Source: Bacillus yapensis (GTDB lineage: Bacteria; Bacillota; Bacilli; Bacillales; Cytobacillaceae). From it: DNA of 64,000 nucleotides. Positions 54,834 through 62,932 of this stretch are shown in pieces. The stretch lies in NCBI RefSeq assembly GCF_005280205.1, contig NZ_SUND01000009.1, forward strand, positions 1 to 64,000, read 5' to 3'. The translations under genes were made by a program, and so were the position numbers. Each line of letters opens with the position of its first letter. Position 1 is the stretch's first letter. The notes beneath the pieces are model-generated. The model was not told the DNA's origin. It made no database searches and saw only the letters and a program-made list of their open reading frames with translations.

Positions 54834-55886
54834 TTATTTAAAGCTAGTAATAACGTTAAATCCATAGGTTTTATAGTTCGTCATATCATTCAAGACTTCA
54901 TTCACATCATCCAATGCAATTTCTCTTGATACAAGGGAACGCGGATTCAGCTTCCCTTGTGCAATTAATGATAGTAGACCATCATACTCTGTCTTTGGAT
55001 TTCCTAAGCTTCCTACAATTTCAAGTTCTTGCGCGGTTACCGCGTCAATTGGAATTCCCGCAATCCCTGATTCATTGTGGGTAGTTAAGCCAATTTGGAC
55101 ATGACGCCCACCTTTTCGTAGGGATAATACAGAATTTAAAATGGTTTCCTGAATACCTAGAGCTTCAATCGATGCGTGAGCCCCACCTTTTGTGATTTCC
55201 TTAACGGCCTCGATGACATTTTCATTCCGTCCATTAATTGTGGCAACCGCACCTTCTTTTCTCGCCATCTCAAGCTTTGCATCATCCACATCAACCGCAA
55301 TCACTTGAGCACCAACCGCATTCCCTACTTGAATCGATGAAAGTCCTACTCCCCCAGCACCATGAACAACTAGCCAGTTTCCAGGCTTAACATTGGCACG
55401 AGAAACACCATGGTAGCCAGTCATATATCTACACCCAATTGCTGCCGCTGTGACAAAATCTACTTCATCTGGCAATTTTACAAGATTAAAATCTCCATTC
55501 GGAACCTTCACATATTCTGCATATGCTCCATCATAGCCAAATCCAAATATTTGAAGGTTATCGCAGCGATTTGAATGGCCGCTTAAGCAATTTAAGCAAT
55601 GCGAACATCCTTCATGAAAAGGAGTAGTCACTCGATCTCCTGGACGAAAATTCTTTACCTCTTTTCCGACTACTTCGACTATCCCACCCATTTCATGTCC
55701 TGGTATGATTGGAAGTTCAGGTGCTAATCCTAACCATGCCCAATCTCCCATCCACGCATGCCAGTCACTTCGGCAGACACCACTAGCCTCGATTTTAATA
55801 ATCACGTCATGTGGGCCTGGCGTTGGATCAGGAACATTTCCAATCCGAAGTGGTTTTCGGTTTTCTATTATTTGAGCTGCTCTCAT
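54834..55886 (-). CDS. Zinc-dependent alcohol dehydrogenase
   Basis: A 350-residue medium-chain dehydrogenase. Catalytic-zinc site: Cys in SGVCRSDWHAW, GHEMGGIV; structural zinc Cys cluster in CSHCLNCLSGHSNRC; Rossmann motif VHGAGGVGLSSIQVG with acidic VDVDD after it, indicating NAD preference. The IGCRYMTGYHGV segment resembles quinone/acyl-type bacterial ADHs that act on various alcohols. It has its own terminator and is separate from the beta-oxidation operon. Confidence 0.93.
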   Translation of the reverse strand: MRAAQIIENRKPLRIGNVPDPTPGPHDVIIKIEASGVCRSDWHAWMGDWAWLGLAPELPIIPGHEMGGIVEVVGKEVKNFRPGDRVTTPFHEGCSHCLNCLSGHSNRCDNLQIFGFGYDGAYAEYVKVPNGDFNLVKLPDEVDFVTAAAIGCRYMTGYHGVSRANVKPGNWLVVHGAGGVGLSSIQVGNAVGAQVIAVDVDDAKLEMARKEGAVATINGRNENVIEAVKEITKGGAHASIEALGIQETILNSVLSLRKGGRHVQIGLTTHNESGIAGIPIDAVTAQELEIVGSLGNPKTEYDGLLSLIAQGKLNPRSLVSREIALDDVNEVLNDMTNYKTYGFNVITSFK

Positions 55887-56000
55887 CTTTCTTCCCCCTT
55901 TTTTTCTTTGACCAACCTAGTAAAATGTATTCATCTCTTGCTATGAAAATGCTTACAAAAATATAAAAGGCAAATATAAGAGAATTACACAAATAAATAA

Positions 56001-56039
56001 AAAAAGAGCGCCAAATCAATTGTGATTTAGCACTCAGAA
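56001..56039 (-). terminator. Terminator of the small membrane protein gene
   Basis: GAG.GC.AAATCA/TGATTT.GC.CTC stem with TTTTTTTA on the minus strand, just after the stop at 56047. Confidence 0.8.
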
Positions 56040-56046
56040 GTTAACC

Positions 56047-56268
56047 TTAGTTTAAAGTTTCCTCTCGTGTAGCAATGCGTTGTTTATACCATAATTGAAT
56101 ATGAGTAAAAATGGCGAACAATAAAAAGAAATTCATTGCCCATACGCTAACGAATGGTGCCATTCCTCCAAATTCGATCGTGTAGTAGCCCTTAAGAAGC
56201 ATCACGATATATGATTCTAGAAACACTAGCAAAAATCCCCCAATTCCTGCAGCAGTCATTCGAATCAT
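56047..56268 (-). CDS. Small two-helix membrane protein, unknown
   Basis: A 73-residue protein with hydrophobic helices at about 5-25 and 38-58 and a basic tail (YKQRIATREETLN). RBS GGGGGAGGAATAGTC fits. I do not recognise a family. Monocistronic, with its own terminator. Confidence 0.65.
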   Translation of the reverse strand: MIRMTAAGIGGFLLVFLESYIVMLLKGYYTIEFGGMAPFVSVWAMNFFLLFAIFTHIQLWYKQRIATREETLN

Positions 56269-56460
56269 GACTATTCCTCCCCCACTTCGTTCATTTTTTT
56301 GTAAAATGTTTATTACAATCTTGTGAAATATATATATAACTAAAGATTAAATCTCTTGAATATGTTAATATATGTATCTTTATTCAGAATTATATATCGT
56401 ATAATCGAATAACACAATTAAAAGGTTTTCAGAAAATACAAATAGGTCTTTTGGACTAAC

Positions 56461-56497
56461 AAAGAGGACACTAACGATGTCGTTAGTGTCCTCTTTT
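56461..56497 (-). terminator. Terminator of the lipoprotein gene pair
   Basis: Perfect 16-bp stem AAAGAGGACACTAACG/CGTTAGTGTCCTCTTT, four-base loop, six bases before the lipoprotein stop. Confidence 0.92.
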
Positions 56498-56502
56498 ACT
56501 TA

Positions 56503-56856
56503 TTAGCTTCCGCTTTTCATCGTTGCCCTATTACCAGTCGGTCCATTTGTTCGACCATTGGTCCCAGGATCAATGCCGTTTGCCCCTCGGTTATTATCAA
56601 TCAAATCGGTATTGAAGTCCCGATCCAAATCATTTCTGCGATAATTAGTATTGTTGTTGTCAAAGCGCACTGGTTCAAATCCGTCATTGTCCCGATTGTT
56701 AAAGATCCCGTTATCCTGCCGATCATATCGAACCGGACTGTAATTCACATCGTTATCATCGTCGTTATTCATTCTGTTATTATCGACACCGCAAGCGCCG
56801 AGTATTCCCAATGACAAAGTAGCTGAAACCGCAGTCAGAAGAAGCTTTTTATTCAT
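56503..56856 (-). CDS. Asn/Asp/Arg-rich lipoprotein, unknown
   Basis: A 117-residue lipoprotein: signal peptide with lipobox LGAC (Cys22), then an almost entirely Asn/Asp/Arg-rich sequence with FxPVRFD/YSPVRYD repeats. No known domain. Composition resembles the N-terminal part of the CAP lipoprotein at 24979, and low-complexity lipoproteins of this kind are often forespore products in Bacillus (inference). 18 bases downstream of the next gene, so likely a two-gene operon. Confidence 0.75.
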   Translation of the reverse strand: MNKKLLLTAVSATLSLGILGACGVDNNRMNNDDDNDVNYSPVRYDRQDNGIFNNRDNDGFEPVRFDNNNTNYRRNDLDRDFNTDLIDNNRGANGIDPGTNGRTNGPTGNRATMKSGS

Positions 56857-56874
56857 GAAGTACCTCCTGCAATA

Positions 56875-57249
56875 TTACTGTTGTTCTTTTTTCTCTGTAT
56901 GAGCCTTTGAACTACTTGGGGTACTCTTACTAGCTGTTTGGTCCTCTGGTTTATCCTTAATCGCCTGAGAGAATTCCTCCGCAATTTCAGCTGCAAATTG
57001 CTGATTTACCGGAAAGTTCATGCCACTAGGCTTGCCGTTTTGGGGTTTAAATAGAGCAGATTTCGCCTTATTCATCATATCCCCGTTAGAGTTACGGCGG
57101 AACATATACGCGAGAGCAGCTACAGCTCCACTAACAGCAACAAGCATCCAGTTTGATTTGCCTCTACCGCTTTTTTTCGTCATTGCACGAAGCATTCTTT
57201 TTCCGCCCATGCTTTTTGTAAAAAATTTGGCCATTTGATTGCCACTCAT
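56875..57249 (-). CDS. Hypothetical single-helix membrane protein
   Basis: A 124-residue protein: basic N-terminus with repeated Gly/Lys (MGGKRMLRAMTKKSGRGK), one membrane helix (about 35-50, WMLVAVSGAVAALAYMF), then a soluble tail that is Gln/Lys/Ser-rich at the end. Family not recognised. RBS AGGAGGAAG. Cotranscribed with the following lipoprotein gene. Confidence 0.7.
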   Translation of the reverse strand: MSGNQMAKFFTKSMGGKRMLRAMTKKSGRGKSNWMLVAVSGAVAALAYMFRRNSNGDMMNKAKSALFKPQNGKPSGMNFPVNQQFAAEIAEEFSQAIKDKPEDQTASKSTPSSSKAHTEKKEQQ

Positions 57250-57426
57250 TTAACTTCCTCCTCAAACAAAGGGTCAAGCAGTAAATCACATATCGAGAGA
57301 AATCATTCTCTCACCTTTAGATTGATTTGCAACGATGATTTTTATGTAAATTAGCTTTTTAATTATTTTCCATTCATAGCTAGACTATTTTTCGTGAACA
57401 TTAAAAAGGAGAAAAACAAGGCAAAA

Positions 57427-57451
57427 CAAAAAAGCTGCCAGTAGCAGCTTT
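57427..57451 (-). terminator. Terminator of the metallophosphoesterase gene
   Basis: AAGCTGC/GCAGCTT stem followed on the minus strand by TTTTGTTTTGC. Confidence 0.85.
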
Positions 57452-58317
57452 TAAATAACTGATCGTATTTCGTCACTGATTATCTTAGAGAGTCCAATTT
57501 CGTGAATCGTTATTTCAGGTCGGCTTCCAACGCGGATATTTACACCCGTTTGTCCTAGACCTTCACTAATATAAAATGGTTTATCATCATGTCTTTGTAA
57601 CCCTTTGATCATGTTCATTCGAACCAGCTTACCCATTTTAACAAGATGATATGCTTTTGGATAACAAATCTGACCGCCGTGAAAATGGCCTGCTAATAAA
57701 TAGTCAAAATGATAATTTTTCATATGAAGAACTAAATTTGGATCATGTGTTAATACCAAATTATAGCCTTCCTTAAGACCTTTATAGGACATTTCGAGAT
57801 TGCTTCTTTTTGTACTAAAATCATCAATTCCAATAATATTGATTCGTGTTCCCTGAATGAAGATTTCTCTAGTCTCATTTCTCATGACCTTACAGTTATA
57901 TTGTTCTAGCGTTTGCGTTAATTCATTAAGGTTCTTGCCTTTTAACACATAATCATGATTTCCAAGTACAGCAAACATTCCATAAGTCGGATGCAGTTGA
58001 TTCAAAATTTCTAGATAAGGAATTAGTTTTGGAATCGATCTTTTTCGATCTAAAAAATCACCAGTAAGAGCAATCAAGTCAACTGATTCATCCTTCAATT
58101 TTCCATAAAGCTCATCAGGAGTTATTGATATGTTTTCTAAATGTAAATCGGATAAATGCAATATTTTCAGTGTAGGTTGATGCATTTCAGTTTGATTGAT
58201 TTCAATTTTATTAATAGCGATATCTTTTGTATTTAGATATGCTTTCTTGAAAAAATAAACAATAATAATAATAATAATAAGCAATGCAGTAATTAATAAT
58301 AGTTTCAAATACATCAC
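57451..58317 (-). CDS. Membrane-anchored metallophosphoesterase (YkuE/YpbG type)
   Basis: A 288-residue calcineurin-like phosphoesterase with an N-terminal membrane anchor (about 4-24). Dinuclear-metal motifs in order: HLSDLHLE (Asp57, His59), TGDFLDRK, LGNHDY, LTHDP and GHFHGGQI. It ends in the family's SEGLGQTG..IR.GSRPEI block. Homologues hydrolyse UDP-diacylglucosamine-like lipids or unknown phosphoesters; the substrate is open. ATG at 58317 precedes another Met. Confidence 0.9.
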   Translation of the reverse strand: MMYLKLLLITALLIIIIIIVYFFKKAYLNTKDIAINKIEINQTEMHQPTLKILHLSDLHLENISITPDELYGKLKDESVDLIALTGDFLDRKRSIPKLIPYLEILNQLHPTYGMFAVLGNHDYVLKGKNLNELTQTLEQYNCKVMRNETREIFIQGTRINIIGIDDFSTKRSNLEMSYKGLKEGYNLVLTHDPNLVLHMKNYHFDYLLAGHFHGGQICYPKAYHLVKMGKLVRMNMIKGLQRHDDKPFYISEGLGQTGVNIRVGSRPEITIHEIGLSKIISDEIRSVI

Positions 58318-58424
58318 TCCCTTTCCTGAAAATTATACAGGAAATAGAAATGAATACTGCCGGTAATTCATGGAATACCTACGTAAAATGTTAATCTTGA
58401 TGGCCAGTGGCCAAATCGCAAAAG

Positions 58425-58457
58425 AAAAACACTATTCATTTTCAAATAGTGTTTTTA
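58425..58457 (-). terminator. Terminator of the YdjO-family gene
   Basis: AAAACACTATT/AATAGTGTTTTT stem, 17 bases after the stop at 58474. Confidence 0.8.
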
Positions 58458-58473
58458 CGTTTTCTTTATGTGT

Positions 58474-58674
58474 TTAGAAGTGTTTTCCAGGATTATTAAT
58501 GACTTCAAGAACCCTCGTTGTCTGCTCCATATCACTTTTGCAGATAGGACATGTTGGAGTTTCACTGCTTTTAAAATTATCTCGAACCCAAGCATTACAA
58601 TTCTCTGATTTACAAACCCAAATCTTTGTTTCTTCTGTAACGATTTCTTCTTGATTTCTTCTACCAAAACCCAT
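58474..58674 (-). CDS. YdjO family cold-inducible protein
   Basis: A 66-residue protein with a rubredoxin-like zinc ribbon: IWVCKSENCNAWVRDNF and PTCPICKSDM (CxxxxC plus CxxC). The pattern matches B. subtilis YdjO, a cold-inducible protein. Start at ATG 58674 with GGGAGTGG upstream; the frame is open to 58782 but the extension is unrelated to the family. Confidence 0.85.
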   Translation of the reverse strand: MGFGRRNQEEIVTEETKIWVCKSENCNAWVRDNFKSSETPTCPICKSDMEQTTRVLEVINNPGKHF

Positions 58675-58826
58675 TCTATCCACTCCCAATTGTGATATAC
58701 ATAGATCCTTTTGACGACGATAAGCAACGGGAAAAGTATCTAAAAATAAAAAAATCACTACCATAAAAAGCTCCAAAAACACATGTAACTTTTTATAATA
58801 CGTGAATTACAAGCAATATGCAATAT

Positions 58827-58855
58827 CTATTATTAGAATACCACATTTTTGTCAA
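58827..58855 (-). promoter_or_regulatory. Possible promoter of the YdjO-family gene
   Basis: TTGACA (complement of 58850-58855), 17-base spacer, TAATAG (complement of 58827-58832). It would give an untranslated leader of about 150 bases, as cold-shock genes often have. Confidence 0.4.
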
Positions 58856-58994
58856 ATTGTATAGCACTTCACAAGAATTGGGATTAAAAAACTGAAATTA
58901 TCTAAGAGATTTTTTCCCTCGAATAGTGGTACAGGCCACCCCCTCTGAATAGAATGGGTACAAGTGTCATTTGTTATGAGGAGGCCACTTTTTC

Positions 58995-59618
58995 ATGGGA
59001 ATTTTCATCAGTTATGTATTTCTTGGGCTGTCTCTCGCTGCTCCTATTGGCCCCGTGAATGCAGCCCAAATGGACAAAGGAATCAAACACGGATTCCTCA
59101 ACGCCTGGATACTAGGACTGGGCTCCGTACTTGCCGATTTATTCTATATGTTTTCAGTATTTTTAGGGCTTGCTCAATTTATCGAAATCCCAATCGTTAA
59201 AGCTTTTTTGTGGTTATTCGGTTTTTTCGTTTTAGTGTATACAGGCTTTGAAGGTTTATGGGGGGCAAGAAATATCGTATTTTCTAACAACCGAGGGAGT
59301 GAATCGTTATCTAAATCCTTTTTCACCGGTTTTCTTATGTCTATTTCCAATCCATTAACGATTCTTTTTTGGCTTGGAATTTACGGTTCTGTCTTAGCAA
59401 AAACGTCAGCTATGTATGAAAAAGAACAATTACTGATATACAGCTGTGCGATTATACTAGGACTGGTAATCTGGGATATTACAATGGCTTTTGTTGCTAG
59501 TAGCGCCAGAAGATTATTGACGACAAAAGTGTTAACTTCTATTACTATTGCATCCTCTATTTCACTCATTGGCTTTGGGATCTATTTCGGGTACGAAGCC
59601 GTTAAAATACTATTTTAA
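58995..59618 (+). CDS. LysE family translocator (paralogue of the gene at 34185)
   Basis: A 207-residue six-helix exporter with LAAPIGPVNAAQMDKGIKHG near the start and the block NPLTILFWLGIYGSVLAKT. It is highly similar along its length to the LysE protein at 34185 and is presumably a within-genome duplicate. RBS GAGGAGG. Substrate unknown. GGTACA-containing repeats precede both paralogues. Confidence 0.9.
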   Translation: MGIFISYVFLGLSLAAPIGPVNAAQMDKGIKHGFLNAWILGLGSVLADLFYMFSVFLGLAQFIEIPIVKAFLWLFGFFVLVYTGFEGLWGARNIVFSNNRGSESLSKSFFTGFLMSISNPLTILFWLGIYGSVLAKTSAMYEKEQLLIYSCAIILGLVIWDITMAFVASSARRLLTTKVLTSITIASSISLIGFGIYFGYEAVKILF

Positions 59619-59692
59619 GACTTCAGGGTTTTACTCAGGTAAATAGTAGGGTAAAATATGAGTGGCTTTATATAATAGAGAGGATGAACAAA

Positions 59693-59986
59693 ATGGAGAT
59701 TACAGACCACACAGTAGAACTAATCGAAGATCCATTTGGCATATTATCAGGAAATCGTTTTGAGTTTTTCTTACATATAGAAGTGCCAGAAGATGACGAG
59801 CTTTTTTCAGAAAAAGGATTAAAAGTAAAAGTTTTAATTATAGAAGATGAGAACGGAATACATATGTCTCATTATCATATTATCGAAAATACAACAGAAA
59901 AAGTTTTAGATTTTGAACTCGAGGAAGACGAGGAACAACTAATTCTAGATTATTGCCGAGAGCAGCTAAAAGAAGACCAAGAATAA
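59693..59986 (+). CDS. DUF6509 family protein
   Basis: A 97-residue acidic cytosolic protein starting MEITDHTVELIEDPFGILSG, a pattern I associate with the DUF6509 family of Bacillaceae (sometimes mislabelled pullulanase). It is beta-rich with an acidic end. GAGAGG fits ATG 59693 better than ATG 59684. It probably uses its own promoter about 75 bases after the LysE gene. Function unknown. Confidence 0.72.
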   Translation: MEITDHTVELIEDPFGILSGNRFEFFLHIEVPEDDELFSEKGLKVKVLIIEDENGIHMSHYHIIENTTEKVLDFELEEDEEQLILDYCREQLKEDQE

Positions 59987-60000
59987 GAATACTGCTTAGA

Positions 60001-60032
60001 AAGAATAAAAGAGCCAAGGCTCTTTTATTCTT
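60001..60032. terminator. Bidirectional terminator between two convergent small genes
   Basis: Perfect 15-bp AAGAATAAAAGAGCC/GGCTCTTTTATTCTT stem with a two-base loop. Confidence 0.9.
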
Positions 60033-60429
60033 GGATATTTTTTCCTTCTTCGATAATATGATACATTAAATGCGCCAGATGATGAATCGGACTATATTCT
60101 TCTTCTTCCTCTTCCTCTTCTCCCACTTCATCATGAAACTCTAAATCATTTAAATGCAATGCAGCGAACTGGTAGAAATCTTTAAGTTCGAATGCATAGC
60201 AGCCGCTTGGCTCTTCCTGCTCATCTTCATAATGTAAAACAAGATAAGATTCTACCCCTTCATTATTGACAGCATCAAAATAAACGAAGAAGCCAATATT
60301 CGTATCTAGCTCAAATAAATGTCTCGTGCCACCCTCTGTAACCTTCGAAAAATCTTCTTCTGATAATTTTTGCACATTCATGGAATCTACTTGGTCTTCT
60401 TTGTGGAAATTAACCGTGAAAGCTTTCAT
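60025..60429 (-). CDS. Hypothetical acidic cytosolic protein
   Basis: A 134-residue soluble protein starting MKAFTVNFHKEDQVDSMNV with an internal poly-Glu run (GEEEEEEEEY, about 100-109). No signal peptide or known domain. ATG 60429 has TAAGGAG upstream; the frame continues to 60471 without an RBS. Resembles conserved Bacillus hypothetical proteins but I cannot name one. Confidence 0.7.
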   Translation of the reverse strand: MKAFTVNFHKEDQVDSMNVQKLSEEDFSKVTEGGTRHLFELDTNIGFFVYFDAVNNEGVESYLVLHYEDEQEEPSGCYAFELKDFYQFAALHLNDLEFHDEVGEEEEEEEEYSPIHHLAHLMYHIIEEGKNIQE

Positions 60430-60535
60430 TTTTGACAACTCCTTATTAGTAATCACTATCAAACATACCATAACTTAGTTAAAGTTCCCAGAATTCTACA
60501 TGTGCTGCATTCAGAAAGGATTTTAGAGAATTTTA

Positions 60536-60568
60536 AAAGGAGCCCAGTAATTTGGACTCCTTTATATT
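60536..60568 (-). terminator. Terminator of the cold-shock protein gene
   Basis: AAAGGAG.CCA/TGG.CTCCTTT stem with a TTTTAAAA tail on the minus strand, just after the stop at 60575. Confidence 0.85.
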
Positions 60569-60574
60569 TTACTG

Positions 60575-60775
60575 TTAAGCCTTATTCACATTAACAGCTT
60601 GTGGTCCGCGTTGACCTTCTTCAATGTCGAAAGTAACTTCTTGACCTTCTTCTAGGGTTTTAAACCCCTCGGTTTGGATAGCTGAGTAGTGTACAAATAC
60701 ATCTTCTCCACCCTCAACTTCAATAAATCCAAATCCTTTTTCTGAGTTAAACCATTTTACTTTACCAGTTGCCAT
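60575..60775 (-). CDS. Cold-shock protein (CspA family)
   Basis: A 66-residue OB-fold RNA chaperone with RNP1 [10 protein letters not shown] and RNP2 VFVHYSAI. Binds single-stranded RNA/DNA and acts as transcription antiterminator at low temperature. Closest in pattern to B. subtilis CspD/CspB. RBS AGGAGG. The ~180-base upstream gap is long and AT-rich, compatible with a structured cold-shock leader. Confidence 0.96.
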   Translation of the reverse strand: MATGKVKWFNSEKGFGFIEVEGGEDVFVHYSAIQTEGFKTLEEGQEVTFDIEEGQRGPQAVNVNKA

Positions 60776-60955
60776 TCATTAATCCTCCTAAAAATCGAAA
60801 ACATTTGATGATACCTATGTATCACATCTATAGTTTGCCAAAAAATCAACTTTTAAATCATTTTTTCAGGATTTTTTTAAATAATGCTTAGAAAAAATAA
60901 GACTGGTACAAAAAATCGCTTTTAACGACCCTTTAACCCAGCCATAGATTTTATA

Positions 60956-61798
60956 TTAATTTAACGTTCTTTCTGCAGCATCCACAGTATGTTTTAATAG
61001 CATTGAAATGGTCACAGGACCTACGCCACCTGGAACTGGTGTAATAGCCGATGCTTTTTCATAACAGCTACTATATTCTACATCCCCAACATTGCCTGGA
61101 TTGTAACCAGCATCCAGCACCACGGCACCTTCCTTCAGCCAATCACCCTTGATGAATTCAGGCTTCCCAACAGCAGCTACAACAATATCAGCTTGTTTAA
61201 TAAGCTCTGGCAAGTTATTTGTATAAGAATGGCATGTTGTAACAGTCGCGTTTCTATTCAGAAGTAGCGCAGAAACTGGCTTCCCTAAAATCGGACTTCT
61301 TCCAACGACAACTGCATGTTTGCCTTGTAATTGTATGTTATAAAAATCAATAATGTTTAAGATGGCAGCAGGTGTACAAGAAGGATATAATCCAAAACCT
61401 AATGCTGTTTGACCGTATCCCCAACTCGTCACTCCATCAACATCTTTTTCAAGCGCAATCGCTTCAAATGCTTTACGTTCATCAATTTGAGAAGGTACTG
61501 GGTGTTGCAATAAAATTCCATGAACAGAAGTGTCGTTGTTTAATTCATTAATGGTATGAAGTAGTTCTTCTGTAGTTGTTTCTTTAGGAAGATGAATTTT
61601 TTGCGATTTAATCCCTAATTTTTCGCAAGCATTCCCTTTCATTTTCACATATGTAGCAGAGGAAGGATCATCACCAACTAAAATGGTTACTAGGCTTGGT
61701 ACCACTCCATTTGCCTTTAAAGCTTCAATTCTCGGCTTTAATTCCTCTCTGATGTGTGTCGAAACCTTTTGTCCGTCTAAAATAATCTTGTTATCCAT
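60956..61798 (-). CDS. folD: Bifunctional methylenetetrahydrofolate dehydrogenase/cyclohydrolase
   Basis: Interconverts 5,10-methylene- and 10-formyl-THF for purine synthesis. A 280-residue protein with the catalytic YVKMKGNACEKLGI segment (Tyr50, Lys54), DVDGVTSWGYGQ and NADP-binding VVGRSPILGKPVS. Start at ATG 61798 with GGGGAGG; longer frame to 61861 overlaps the riboswitch and is not coding. Controlled by a ZTP riboswitch. Confidence 0.96.
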   Translation of the reverse strand: MDNKIILDGQKVSTHIREELKPRIEALKANGVVPSLVTILVGDDPSSATYVKMKGNACEKLGIKSQKIHLPKETTTEELLHTINELNNDTSVHGILLQHPVPSQIDERKAFEAIALEKDVDGVTSWGYGQTALGFGLYPSCTPAAILNIIDFYNIQLQGKHAVVVGRSPILGKPVSALLLNRNATVTTCHSYTNNLPELIKQADIVVAAVGKPEFIKGDWLKEGAVVLDAGYNPGNVGDVEYSSCYEKASAITPVPGGVGPVTISMLLKHTVDAAERTLN

Positions 61799-61837
61799 GT
61801 ATATACCTCCCCTGAGATAAATAATTCTGCTTCCTAT

Positions 61838-61910
61838 TCGCCCAGACGACCGGCTATACATAGACGTAGCTCCCCTGTGGTTTATTCCACGCTCGTCGTC
61901 AGTTACTACG
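61838..61910 (-). promoter_or_regulatory. ZTP (pfl) riboswitch upstream of folD
   Basis: On the minus strand: GGAATAAACCAC, AGGGGAGC and then GCCGGTCGTCTGGGC, the two conserved blocks of the pfl motif with P1/P2 pairings between them. It senses ZTP/ZMP, signals of low 10-formyl-THF, and should turn on folD. There is no terminator before the start codon; the folD RBS (GGGGAGG) lies ~30 bases downstream, so translational control is likely. Confidence 0.9.
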
Positions 61911-61927
61911 TACTTATTTCCACAACT

Positions 61928-61955
61928 ATTATAGCAAAAAACACATATAATTCAA
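61928..61955 (-). promoter_or_regulatory. folD promoter
   Basis: TTGAAT (complement of 61950-61955), 16-base spacer and TATAAT (complement of 61928-61933), just upstream of the ZTP riboswitch. Confidence 0.75.
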
Positions 61956-62104
61956 TGTGTTATTTATCTGAACGTTCGTGAATTACATATTAGTATGTCC
62001 AAATGTATTGAAAGACAAAAATGAAAGCGTATATGTTTTGATGATTTTAATTTCCACATACTGAGCTAAAAACGGACATTTACCATTTTCGACATGTGTA
62101 CCCA

Positions 62105-62310
62105 CTTAAACTTAACCGGAGAAATTTCTTTTATTTGGAAAAATTAATGGGGATTAGGTGAAATAGGCGGAGATTTTCCTCTAAATGACCTAAATAGCCT
62201 AAATATCATGAAAAAAGTATAGCTTAACCGAAAAAATTCCGCTTATTTATAGAGAAATAGTTGAAGTTCTTGATTTAGACGGAATTTTTCCACTTATTTT
62301 TAAATGTAAT
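62105..62310. repeat. Degenerate array of CCGAAAAAATTCCG-type repeats
   Basis: Four related blocks at about 62111, 62162, 62223 and 62275 share the pattern (A)CCGGA.AAATTTC..CTTATTT, each itself a short imperfect palindrome. Blocks 1-2 and 3-4 form two larger units with a period near 112 bases. Confidence 0.5.
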
Positions 62311-62345
62311 AAATAACTTCCACTTTTAACAGAGCTTAAATAAAA

Positions 62346-62400
62346 AGACCGTAGGTAAACTCGAGAATTTCGAGTTTGTCTACGGTCTGAGACAACAGCG
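62346..62400. other. Two tandem hairpins, terminator-like on the minus strand
   Basis: AGACCGTAG.TAAACTCG/CGAGTTTGTCTACGGTCT, immediately followed by AGACAACAG/CTGTTGTCT. On the minus strand the larger hairpin is followed by TTTTTATTT, so it could terminate transcription coming from the right. Confidence 0.55.
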
Positions 62401-62932
62401 TCTGTTGTCTGTTTCGCTCCTATTCGAGGCGTTAATAATGATGTAGTCGACCTAAAACAACGAAAGCCCTACCTCTCTCTCGTCATTACGGTTCCGAGAC
62501 CGCGCCGGTGTGAATTAGGATATTCATAGTTCTAAGTGGAAAGATAATCTCTGGAAAAGTTTTTTTGATGAAGTTCAAAAAAAGAAGGAATTGTTGGGGA
62601 AAACCTTTTTTAAAGACTTAATGTCTTCTCATTAACCAATTTACTATAAATCGTATAGAGTATACCTTTTCACTCTTGTGCCTCAAAGGACGAGTCTTTA
62701 TTGTATACCAGATTACAATTTCTGTCAAACACATATCAAAAAAGTAAAAATTCACCTTTTAAGAGGACAAATTAGATACTTAATTTGTCCCCTAGATGCT
62801 TCAAGCAACGTTAATTCTAGTTCCCCTGCTATCTCTGAAAACCTTTTGGCCACATTAAATAGAATTGGCACGTTTGAACCATATTTTGAGGCCAAATGTG
62901 ATGAGGACGTAATCATTAACTAATCTTACCAG

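Larger units (their letters stand above)
61956..62932. other. Long non-coding stretch with repeats and hairpins
   Basis: About 970 bases without a gene I can support. It holds a degenerate repeat array (62105-62310), two tandem hairpins (62346-62400), a GC-richer segment (62400-62525) unlike its flanks, and a weak 81-codon frame (62678-62923, GTG start, no RBS). It looks like decayed mobile or repeat DNA. Confidence 0.55.

Noticed and set aside
61799-61861. 21-codon N-terminal extension of FolD
   Set aside because: It overlaps the conserved 3' half of the ZTP riboswitch and the folD RBS.
62105-62310. CRISPR array
   Set aside because: The blocks are degenerate, spacing is irregular and no cas genes are in the window.
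62678-62923. 81-codon plus-strand frame with GTG start
   Set aside because: No RBS, no recognisable domain, and it lies in a region of decayed repeats; kept only as a note in the intergenic entry.
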